Origin: Tilletia caries
Taxonomy: Eukaryota; Basidiomycota; Exobasidiomycetes; Tilletiales; Tilletiaceae
DNA length: 64,000 nucleotides
Direction of reading: 5' to 3'
Assembly: GCA_032718865.1 (NCBI GenBank)
Contig: JALUTQ010000046.1
Location: forward strand, 992,001-1,056,000
This document shows, piece after piece, positions 40,601-51,400 of this stretch; within the stretch, counting starts at the first letter, position 1; the number at the start of each line of letters is the position of its first letter. Made by a program: the position numbers and the translations under genes. The notes below the pieces were generated by a model. It was given only the letters and a program-made list of their open reading frames with translations. It was not told where the DNA came from and ran no database searches.

Positions 40601-43600
40601 TCACTTGGTCGATTGGACCGGGTAGATGGATCCAAAGCAATCGCGCATGTCTTCCACGAAGAGATCCGGTTTCTCCATCGCTGTTCGAAGGGGGGGGGGG
40701 ATGGGGATCAAGCAATTGGAAAGAAGGGTTCAGCATGTTTCCCCACCATCGTACTTTGAGAACGGAGGGCCAATCAAAGAAGTGTCATACTCACCGGCGA
40801 AGTGCCCGCCGGAGTTGTGGACCCGGTACCAGGTCAGGTTGCAAGTCCCTTCGATCCACTTCTTTGGCGATGGGATGATCTGTCGGGTATTGATGTCAAA
40901 GGCGATGTCAGAGTACTATCACACCCCCCGTTCGAGTCGACGGACTGTTCTCTTTTGCTTACCTCCTTGGGGAAGTCCGAGTGGCCTGTTGGGCACTTGA
41001 TGAAGTTCTGAAGAGGCGAATGGAGTAGCATGAGGTTGGGTCAGCCCTTGCTTACAGTAATTGTCCGCAACGACTCTTGAGCCAAGGCAAGAAAAAACAT
41101 ACCTCAGGTCGCGCAATGACACTTTGTACGCCCAAAGGAGGCCGGTTGCGGTATGGGTACAACGAGCGCGGCATCGTATCCTAAAGATGCAGCACAAGAA
41201 TTTCCAATTTCAGCAATTGCCAGGTTCACTCAAGCCATTCTTTTTGCATCAACTGCCGCTATATCTCACCGTGCACCACCACAACGTCAGGCTCGTCAAG
41301 ATCTCACTCTCACTCGGATCCTCGTCGGTCCACGCATAGAACTTTTCGCCAATCCACGCCAACTGGGCCAAAGGCGAGCTAGCCATGGCAAGACCGAGGG
41401 TGGTGGGCCGGGTGCGGTGCATGGATGCATAGGACGAGCCTGACTCCTGGAAGATGATGCCGCGTTCGATATTGTCGGCCTCGCGGTCCGTAAGGAGGTG
41501 GCCTTGCCCCAGCACCCGGCCGAAGAGGGACCAGTTCAAACGAGCGAAGAGGCCGAGGAAGTTCGTAGATCGACCAGCGACGAGGAAGTCGCTCAACCAC
41601 CACCGGCGCGGCACGCTGACGGGTAACGCGGCCAGGGTGGACAGGACCGATCCTACGAGTCCACTTCCCGGGATCGCCTTCAAGATCGAGCGCGCAGTCG
41701 ACCCGGGCGGGGCGACAGCCGACAAGATTGGGATGCTCAAACACGCAGGTGGGGCGGGGATGAAGTTCAAATGAACCGCTTTCACCCGCTCCGGGAACTG
41801 CACCGCCATCGATCGGCAGACCATCGATCCCCAATCGCCAGCTTGGACCGCGTACCCGTCTTTACCATAGCCGAGCTTGACCATGAGCTTGTCGAAGAGA
41901 CGGGCGACGTCGGAAACGAGGAGGTCGCCGTCGGGCCCTGAGTTGTTGCCGCACGCGATGTTGCTCGTCTTGGCTCTGCGACGGATTTTGGGGAGGGAAC
42001 TGAAGGTGTAGCCGGGAGTACTGGGGATCTGCCACGGTAGGGTTAGTTGGATTCGTCAACGTCAATAGCTGCAAAAGGCGGCAAGGAAGGGTCTCTATAC
42101 GCTGAACGAGTCGCAAGACTTACAACGACATCGAAGGCGGGAATCCAAGAGGGTGCGGAAGGTCCTGGGTGTGCAAGCGGTCTGGCGACATGGAGGAACT
42201 CTGTAGAGAGAGCTTATGTCAGTAATTGGGGCTATGTATGCGAAGCTGGATGGAGCATCTCACCAAGGAAGCTCCCAGGCCACCTAGAGGAATCAAATGA
42301 ACGCATAAAGCGGATCAGCCAGAAGCCTCTCACGATATCGAGAAGCGAAGCTAGCTCACCCGTGAATCAGGAGGAGCGGAATGACAGGCCTGCCACTGCG
42401 ACGGGCCTCCTCAAGGTCGGGTTGTTCCCGGATGAAGTGCAGTTCAGTCTGTTCGACCTCTACCTTGAAATGAGAAAAAGTCTGAACATGCGCCCAGCGC
42501 GCGGCCCACGAATCATGCTCCGCGCCGACACTGGGATCAGGATTTTCGAGGAACGTCGCCCATGCCTTACGAAGGTGATCAAATTTCGCATGCGAGAGTC
42601 CGAAGCGGTCTTTGTCCGCTTCGAATGGGCTGGGAGGTGTGGGTGTGTCCTTGATGGATTCGACGATCCGTCGACGGAGGTCCTCCACTTTCCCGCTTGG
42701 GAGCTCCGGAGTGAATTCTCGAACGTCTCCGACGTCGAAGATGGCGCGGGGATCGGATGAGGCCGCGACAGTGGCGCCATTGTCTTCCACGAGATCGCTA
42801 GCTTCATCGACTCTTCCGACTTTGGGATGAGCGTTGACGTGTTTCCAGAACTCGGATCCGTCGAGTGCGCGGTCGAGGTATTGTGGTGGACCTTGATCGG
42901 GAGAAGAAGCGACAGGCCGGGGCAAGGATTTGACGCCGTTCTCAGTCATGAGTTCCTTTACCCAAATTTTTGCATCGGGCAGTTCGAAGGAAAGCATAAG
43001 TTGCCACCAATCGTACACATTCGTGTCCGTCAGAATCCAGCGGTGACCCCAGAGCCGCGAGGAGGACTCGGACGTGATGGTGAGAAGGATGGAGTAGGCG
43101 ACGTCGATGCCGTGAATGAGGTGGAGGGTTCCCTTGCGGGCGAGGGCGGCTTTGGAGGGAGCGACCTTTCGGGCGAAGTTGACTGGGTGCCGAGTTCCGC
43201 CGTAAAGACCCGCCAGGTTGAGGACCGTGGTTAGTCGGTTTTGGGCTGGGTCGGTGAGGCCGAGAAGGACCTGTTCGGCCTGACCGCGTGGGTTGGTGGG
43301 ATCGATGGGCGACTCGGAATTGTTCTGGCCGCCTAAGACGAGACATAAAATCGTCAACGCGAATCTGATCGAGCGTCTAGACCAATTCAAGAACATGACT
43401 CACTCAGCCAGATGCCTGAACTCCCGAGTTGGATCCAGCGTGTCTGATGTTGGAATCGATCATGGTACGCTTTGACAAAGGCCTGCATGACATCTGTACT
43501 CTTGATGGGGAAGACAATGATGATGGCCTTAGCAGGTGGTAATACCTGGGTCGCCTCTGCCACCTGCTCGTCTGTCCAGTCATTGGAGAGGGTGAAGGGG

Positions 43601-43746
43601 ATGGTGGGTTCCTGGGTTGGGTTGGCTGGCGAGCCACTGCGGGAAGTCAGTGCGTAGCTGAGCTTGCGCTCGCGGAGGGCAGGGATGATCCAGTTTGCGG
43701 ACCAGCCGGTGGCCCCGAGCAGGAGAACATCGACAGTGTCACTCAT
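40601..43746 (-). CDS. Fusion protein: NAD(P)-binding Rossmann/SDR-like domain plus epoxide hydrolase (819 aa)
   Basis: Nine exons: 43746-43404, 43332-42360, 42283-42264 (20 bases), 42200-42124, 42028-41270, 41180-41103, 41007-40963, 40879-40795 and 40680-40601; all phases agree. Residues 1 to about 290 begin VDVLLLGATGWSANWIIPAL, a Rossmann nucleotide-binding start, continue with WIQLGSSGIW and HLIHGIDVAYSILLTI, and resemble atypical SDR/NmrA-like proteins. About 310-440 is an epoxide hydrolase N-terminal domain (GLSHAKFDHLRKAWATFL, ending QTELHFIREQ). The alpha/beta hydrolase follows with HGWPGSF (oxyanion), AGDWGS (nucleophile Asp), SLYPYR (ring-opening Tyr) and NSGGHFAAME (base His), so the catalytic set looks complete. 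The second exon runs without a stop from the Rossmann part into the hydrolase, so the fusion does not depend on a splice choice. A redox step coupled to epoxide hydrolysis in detoxification or secondary metabolism is an inference. Confidence 0.85.
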
Positions 43747-44185
43747 GATTCGCACACACTCTTTCGAAGCAATGGGGACGTGCGAAGCTGCGCTGGGAAA
43801 GGTGGGTTACACTGACTACACTGACTCGTCGGTGGATGGACGAGCTGCGGATAAACTATGAGAGCGGGCTATAGTTTATCCGAAGAGCGGGACGTGCCTG
43901 GAACCGCCTCGGCACCGTACTCTGACGTTCCGACGTCGATCGCCAAGTTCAGCTGGGAGGTGGGCGAACATCTCATCGCTCCATCTCACAGTCACAGTCG
44001 CAACTCCTGGCAACGGGAAGCAAGTCGCTCGCTCTCACCCCCTCGCCCTCCTCCTTCCGGCCCCAATCCCCATCTCGGGTCTTCCCCCGAGCCGGTCGAG
44101 AACGGTCTGCTCTCCAGCACGAGCTGATCGGCACGGATCAACTTCAGCCACAGCGAAACTGGCATCAGCAGCCAAGTCCTCCACC
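43747..44185. promoter_or_regulatory. Divergent promoter of the fusion gene and the NIPA transporter gene
   Basis: About 440 bases between outward-facing starts. At about 43853-43881 TAAACTATGAGAGCGGGCTATAGTTTA forms an inverted repeat with TAAACTAT arms, a possible operator-like or cruciform site. Confidence 0.55.
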
Positions 44186-47100
44186 ATGCCCGTCATCGCC
44201 TTCGACTCATCAGCACTGCTCTACCGCCTGGCCCAGGGTGCCGCAGCAGCAGCCACAGCACTCACCCCGCCCCCATTATCCTTCTCAAGAGTACCCTTCT
44301 CCGACCTCATCATGCCAAAGGAGACGCCGACATCTGCCCCCGCCCTCTCCGTACCCGTAGCCATCGTGCTCGGCCTGATCGCATCCTTCATCCAGTCCCT
44401 CGGCATTGCCCTCCAACGAGGGTCCCATCTTCAGAATGATGCTCTGCCCCCTGCTCAGCGCAGGGCCGAACTCAGACGGCCGCGGTGGCTCCTTGGTTTT
44501 GCTATCTTCATGCTCGGCACGATCTCTACGGTTTTGCAGATCGGCGCGCTGCCTATAGTCATTCTGGCGCCTCTGGGGGCGGTCAGTCTGCTGTACAATG
44601 CTGTTCTCGCGCGCTTCCTCCTCAATACGACGTTCTCCAAGTTCATGGTCGCTGGTACGTTATCGCCTTGACTTTGTTGCCCTTCACCCGCACTTTCTTC
44701 GTTTCGGGGCTGATATCCCACCCCTACCTTTACAGGCACTGCACTCATCACCATGGGCGCCATATTGATCGCTCTCTTCGGAGCTATCACCGAGTCCCCA
44801 CACTCCCTCGACGAGCTCCTCCGCCTCTTCGCCCGCCCGCCCTTCGTCGCCTGCTGCACCATCCTCCTCTTCGTCCTCTTCTGCGTCCTCTTCTGCGCAC
44901 ACCTCGCAGAGTGGCAACTCCATATCCGCATCTACCGCATCAACCTCGGACCGGACTACTGGAAAAAGCGGAGCGGCTTCAAAGGGTTGGGAGGGGGTAA
45001 GAAGAAGAAGGGCAGTAGGGGGATGAGGAGAAGGTGGTCCGCTCCGACGCTGGCTCCGCTTGCGGAGGTGAATGAGAACGCGAGTGGGATTGCGACGCCT
45101 GCTATTGCTTATGCCGATGAGGAGGCGCGCAGGGCAGCGGGCCATAAGACGTATGCGGGTCATCCCAGTCACGTCGCTGGGAGGGTTCGAGTGAATCAGC
45201 AGACGTACGGCGCAACGGGTTCTTCGTTATTACCACCTCTACCATCGCCCAATCCGGGCCGACGAGGAGGTAGTGCTGCGGGAGCGAATGTCAGCGGTGG
45301 AACAGCGCCAGCGCGTGGGGCGTCAGACCCGTCGCGTCCTAACGGATCCGCAGCCAACGACAGCACACCCTCCGCAAAGGGAATGACTCCCAGCCCCAGC
45401 ACGCTCAGTACAATCTCGACCTCCTCCTCTTCATCGTCCACAGCATCGGCAACGTCCGACGGGCAAGCCTCGCTCGCACCCTCGCTGGCCGACCTCGACC
45501 CGGGGATCCGTCGCACCAAAACTCTCCTCGCTGTCGCGTACGCAGGCGCCAGTGGGACACTCTCCGGAGCCTGTCTCTTACTCGCCAAGAGTGGGATCGA
45601 GCTCGTCGTGCTCTCGCTCACAGGGAGCGATAATCAGTTCGGACGCTGGCAGAGCTGGGCTTTGCTTGGGATCATGTTGGCGGCGGCGGTGTTGCAGCTG
45701 TGGTATCTGAATAAGGCTTTGAGGTTTGAGTCGCCTGTGCTGGTGATGCCTCTTGCGTTCTGTTTCTACAATACTTCGTCGATTGCACTTGGTGAGTCAT
45801 TGCATTCTTGGCCTTTCTACTCAGCACTGTCTCTAACTGAACCCATCGCTCGTTTTGACCCTGCTTCCTTCTCGCGGCTGCAGGACTGGTCTATTTCAAC
45901 CAATTGGGATCATTGGCGTGGTGGAACATCCTGCTCGTAATTCTTGGCACCGTAGTCCTACTCATGGGCGTATGGGTGGTCTCGCTCCACACGGAAGAAG
46001 AGGTAGAAGCGGCACGGGAGGAGGAGCAGCAGCACCTTGCACTCGACTTCTGCATCAGTCCCTCGGCAGTGGGCGATATGCCTCTGCCTGGCGGAGATGC
46101 TGTGATGGACGAGCGGCAGCCGCTGTTGGCGCCTGTGGCGTCCACCCCGTCCACCCCAACCAAAGCGGATAGAAAATCTCGGACAGGGACCGATGCTGAT
46201 GCGTCGCCGGTCACGCCTAGTCCTCCTCTCGCTGATAGTATTCGTCGACGACGAACACAGAGTCTAGCAACGGGCTTGCCTGATATTGGCGGCGACGGCG
46301 GCAGCCATGCCCCTCTCCTATCACCGACGCAGCTCCACTTCAACCGCCGGACGCGTCCCGAGCGACGATCGGTGCATTTCTTGAGTCGGAGTGCGTCGTT
46401 AAGCCTTGGACTTGGATTTGCGCCGGCGATGCAGGAGGAGGAAGACGGGGAAGGGGCTGAGGAGGAGGAGGGGGAGGACAGGGCTGATGGTCTCAGGTTG
46501 GCGCCGGAGGAGAGTGTGGATGGAGATGGGAGTGCTGGCGGAGCGGGAGATGGGTCCCAGGTTGATCTGGAAGCGAACGGATCGAGGCGGTCGCAGGCAG
46601 TGGATATTGCTGGGCATGGGCACAGTAGGGATGGTAGCGGCGGTGGAGGAGCAAGCGTACCTCAACTCTCGTACTCGTCCTTCCTCAAACGCGGCTTGTC
46701 CATCGGCATCGGAGTCGGCTCGCCGGGATTCTACGTACAGCCGACGGGGATACGATCGAGTCCAGCGACGACGGCGGCGCCGACGCCGAATACGGTGGTG
46801 GCGGATGAGGATGTGGATGCAGACGCAAGTAGGCAGGCTGCGAACCTTTTCGCTCGATTCCGGTTTGGGCGGAGACGGCCTAATGGGGATGGGGTGAGCG
46901 GACCGCTATCCAAGAATGCGAGGATGCGGACAAGGACGAGACCGGGTCGATCAGCGTCGGAGACGGACGTCGCGGATGCGTACCTGGAAGAACATGCCCC
47001 CGGCCCCGCTTCCGCCGACAACGAGAACGAGGACGAGGAGGATGAGCTGATGGAACATATGCTCGACGAGCCGGCGGCGGCGGCTGTGGAGGGCGACAGT

Positions 47101-47268
47101 CACATTGGGAGTGAAGCGGGCGGGTCTGGGGTCACGGTGCGAACGCAGCCCTCTGGATGGGCGACGGAGTTGGACACGGAGGCGCTCGCGGATCGGTTAG
47201 GGCAGATAGCGGGCTGGGAGCGTGTGAGGCGGATGCTGGGATTCGGAGGGTCGGTCGATCGGAGGTGA
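44186..47268 (+). CDS. NIPA-family (DUF803) magnesium transporter with long loop and tail (969 aa)
   Basis: Exons 44186-44654, 44736-45791 and 45884-47268 join in phase. Hydrophobic segments include VAIVLGLIASFIQSLGIALQ, LLGFAIFMLGTISTVLQIGA, LGAVSLLYNAVLARFLLNTT, GTALITMGAILIALFGAITE, TLLAVAYAGASGTLSGACLL, WALLGIMLAAAVLQLWYLNK and VMPLAFCFYNTSSIALG, leading to NILLVILGTVVLLMGVWVVS. The order, and signatures such as APLGAVSLLYNAVLA and SSIALGLVYF, are those of NIPA Mg2+ transporters. Compared with animal NIPA (about 330-400 residues) there is a cytosolic insertion of about 190 residues between the fourth or fifth and next membrane segment, and an acidic, Ser-rich C-terminal tail of over 400 residues. 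Mg2+ specificity is family knowledge; other divalent cations are possible. Confidence 0.87.
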
Positions 47269-48455
47269 ACTTGTTCCCTACCGAAAAAAAAATCAAAAAT
47301 CTGCAGCGCCCACCCGTATCGGATTGGGATCTCCGTTCGGTGGGAAGCCTTTCGCTCTGTATATCTGTGCTATACATACCCATCTCACTATCCCAACGTT
47401 GCCTGAGATCCCAGACGCGCGACGCGTGAAGACAAACGCGTTCCTGAACACGCGCGCGGTCCCCTCGGCCACAGTTTTGTTCTGGAACTTGACTTCAACT
47501 TGCCTTTGTCTTTTTTCAAGACCACAAGCCAGCCTCCGCCTGCCTCCCGGCGCTCTTGCCTCTCGCCAAGCGTCCTGCTAACAGCCGGTCAGAGCGCCAG
47601 TGTAGGTTGCGACTTTGGAAGGGCATGACGCGCTACGAAGGGCATGCACGTGTTTGGGTCCTTCCTTGTTCTCGCAGCAGCATGCAGTCGGCTTAAAGTG
47701 AGGTGCACGCTGCTTTCCCCGAAATGCACGATGAACTCAAAGCTTCTCCTTTGTTAGCCGAGGGCTCGCGTGGGGCTGGGTGAGGTGATGGTGCTGTTGC
47801 AGCTGTGCCCCACGTGGGAACCAGGGCTATCCACTTTTTTCTTATTTGTTTGTGTGAAACATGTCAGCTGTGCGCTGCTGTGAGCTGTCGTTGCTGCTTT
47901 GCTGCTGCTGTTGGGTTGCCTGGTTGGTTGCCCCTCCTCCTCATCGCTTCATCGTCTCATCGCTCTCCCATCCCTTGACTCCCACCTGCGTCCAGTCACC
48001 CCCTCCCCCAGCATTACCTGTACAGCCTGCCCCGACTGCTTGGTCTTCTCCCTTGGTAACACCCGGCGCGACCGTACGGGCAAAGCAAGGGTGAGCTCCC
48101 GCTAGTCGCACATATGAACTCGTCGCTTGGCCCACAAGAATTCACACCTCGTCCTTTTTTGCATTTGATCTGTCACAGACCTCCTCGTGGCGTCCCAGAT
48201 CCCAGATCCCAGGTCCCAGGCACGCTTGTAACTCGATCCCTGCTGCCCAACAGCGATCCTCCAAAAGGAGCCCTCGGAAGTCATTCATCCTCCCTTGGAA
48301 GCATCGGAGAGCTCTACCTGCTTCAGTTGGTCACTTGATCCAACGCAGCGCTCGTATCCGAGGTAAGCTCTCGAGCGCATCGCTTTTGTTCTCTCTCTCT
48401 CTTGCGCCGTGGCAAGACGCTCATCCATCTTGCGCATTTTTCTCTTCAGAACGTA
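47269..48455. other. Spacer and promoter/leader of the PAS-kinase-like gene
   Basis: 1.2 kb without a supported gene. CCCAGATCCCAGATCCCAGG-type direct repeats occur near 48195-48222. A probable 5' UTR intron ends the region (listed separately). Confidence 0.55.
48363..48449 (+). other. Probable 5' UTR intron of the PAS-kinase-like gene
   Basis: GTAAGC at 48363 and a pyrimidine tract ending TCTTCAG at 48449 flank 87 bases. The exon after it reads AACGTA and then the ATG at 48456. Removing it gives a leader without the frame-open stretch upstream. Confidence 0.5.
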
Positions 48456-51400
48456 ATGCCTGTCGTTCAGATCAGCTCGGCTTTGCCTCCGGTTATCAGC
48501 GGGGGCACCTCGTCGCTCTTCAGCGATATCGACGTACACCTGTCCTCGCCTCTCACTCGCAGACGGAGACGAATTCCTCTCTTCGATGATGACGAGGACG
48601 ATGAAGAAGAGGAGGAGGACGACGATGCAGCTGAGCATGCAAGCGGTAGCGGAAGAGCGAGGGCATACAATGCAGCCAAGGCATCGGTAACTTTTCAGGA
48701 TCTCGACGAGGACGATGGCGACGAGGGTGCTCATACATTGACCGCTCTCGGCACAGGCAGCGTTAGTAGCAGCAGCACCATCACCGGCATGGCGCGGAGA
48801 CCGCGCATCGGCCGGTTGGACTCCAGCGGATCCTTCGTCGGCTCAGATCCAGGCGTCTCCAACCTCGACATGGATCCCGACCGAGAACGCCGGTCGTCTG
48901 TCGCCGGTCCATCCTCCGCCTCGTCCTCCTCTCTCAAAGTCATCTCGCGCTCGGCCTCGCTCCGTATCGTCTCCCGGGCCGCTGGCGCGCCTGGAAGTTC
49001 GAGTCTTGCGGATCATTTTGATCCTAACGATCAGCGGATTCGGCGGGTTGGTGCGAAGGGAAGCAGCAGTCTGGATCTCTCTCACGGAAGTGGGCGTATC
49101 GGCTCCTCATTGGCGGGAAACAGAGGCACTCGCTCTGGCGAGGGCGAAGGGTCCATGTCGCTCTCCAGTTTAGGTGGGGTCGGCGGAGTCAGGGCCTTTG
49201 GCTCCAGTCTCAGTCGAGCGCCGCCCATTCCAGTCCCCGTCTCATCTTCCACGTCCTCATCCTCATCGAGAGATTCTTCCGACTCCTCCAGCAGCAACTC
49301 GTCACGACCACGGCCGCCACCACTCGAAAGCATTAATACCTCGATACACAGCTCCGGCTCCAGTCTCTCCGACCGCGAGCAATTACCCTCGGCGGGTGGA
49401 ATGTCGTCGACGACCACTGGTACCACGTCGTCCTCCCGCACTTCCACCTCCTCATCCGACGCAGCCGTTTTCTCCCTTCGCAGTCTGGGCTCCCATCGCA
49501 ACTCAACCGACAGTTCCATATCGTCCCTCAACGATGAGCTTGGCGGCACGGGCGGAAATGGCTTGTTCTTCTCCGCCGATGGGCTGGGAGCGTTTGTACG
49601 ATCCGCCAAGGGAAAGCAAAAAGTACAGGTACAGACCAGCGTGCTGGAGCAATGGGACGAGAGCGATCGAACGAGTGTGGCTGGGGATCGAGATGTCGAC
49701 CAGGAGCTGGAGCCGGGGCAGCAGCAGTGGCTGGAAAACGACGCGGACACGGAGACGGCCACGAGCCCCTCGACCGTCCAGGCCGACCATCCCGATCCCG
49801 TTGCGGATAGTATATCAACGACTGCTGGGATAGACGGCGGTGTAGCGGGTGCTCTGGCGGTGGACACTCCTGAACCGACGCCCTCCGAAGCGACCCTGGA
49901 ACCTGTTCAATCTGAAACATCAACTTCATCTGTATCTGCCGAGACCGACATTCTCTCCGCTTCGTCCCCACTCGACTTACGTCATCCCCCGCAGGCCTTA
50001 CAAATACCTACGATCAAAGATGCGATGTCCTTCCTCAACGCCCCTTCTTCTCCACGAGCACAGCCTGTCCCAGAATTCTTCTCGGAGACAGCATCGAGCT
50101 CGACGGACACGGCGAGGCCGATGATGACAGACGCATTGGAGGGTGGTCTTTTGACGCTCCCGGCTGGTCAAGAGGGAGAGCTCCAGTCTGGGCGGCAGGG
50201 TCGGCATTCAATCTCTCCGCGCCGCTTCTCTGACCGGACCAGGCCAACTCCCTCACCAGACGTTTTCGATCAACGGGCTCTTCCGGACGACCAGCCACCT
50301 CAGCAACAACAGCAGACTGAAGATCAATCTTTTAAGCTTTCGGTGGAGACTGGGGCCACCGCGCAATCTACGTCGGGAAGTCTGTCCATGGATTCCATAC
50401 CTAGAATAGGAGGCACCGGTAGCACGTCCGCCTACGGTGTCCGATCGCCAGGCATGCCTATCCCCCTCGCCCTCCCTACCACCACCACCTCCTCCTCGCT
50501 CGTCGGTCCAAGCTCAGGCACGCGCGCAGCCGTCTCCGGCGCCTCGTATGCGTACGGCTACGGCTATGACTCCTCAGGCCACGGACAGGCGCATGCCGGT
50601 CTGGTGGGCGACGCCTATGGGGAGGCGCATCTCCCGCGTCGACATTCGGGTATCTTCTTACAGCGGACCCGATCGGCGCTTAGTATTGGTCGACGGCCGG
50701 ATGTGAATACGAGCTTTGGGGGTGGAGGGCATGGCCATCATCATCTTCGGGCGGGAAGGAAGGGGGCTAGTAGTACGACGAGTCGGAGTGGGGGGCAGGG
50801 TGTGGCGATGGGGGGCATGGGCGGTGGTGTGGTGGGGTCTTCTTCGCATTTGGATGCGGTGTGGGATCAGGGCAGTGGGAGTGGTAGTAGTGCTGCGGAA
50901 CTACAGGCGGATTTCTGGGCCAGTGCGCCTTTTAGCGCGTTGGAGGCGCGGAATCGGGCTTTTGGCCTGACGAAAGGGACGGCGGGCGGGCAGGAACAGC
51001 TGCTCTTTAAGGACGGGACGGGCCCTTATGCCTCGTCCATTTCGGATCTTCCCCGCAACACGCCATGGGCAATAGCAGTCTCTCAACCGGCGTCGCCCAG
51101 AGTCAGCGCGTTCAATCCTAGCATGGGCGCCCTCCTCAGTCCGTCGATGTTGCGATCGGGTTTCATAGGCGGGTTCAATTTCACGCCTTTACCGGCGGCA
51201 ATCGCTCCTGCTGCGGGTCCAGGCAAGGCGGACGTTGGTGCCACCAAGCTTCCGGCTGCGGGAGTCGATGTCCACGAGGGATCATCGTCCAAGAGTGAGG
51301 AGAGGGAAGTCGCCGCAGATGATGATCAGGCTGGCGCGAAGAACCTTGCATCCGATCCTCAGGCGAGGAAAAATGTCAACATGGCCGAGTTCGGGGTGAT

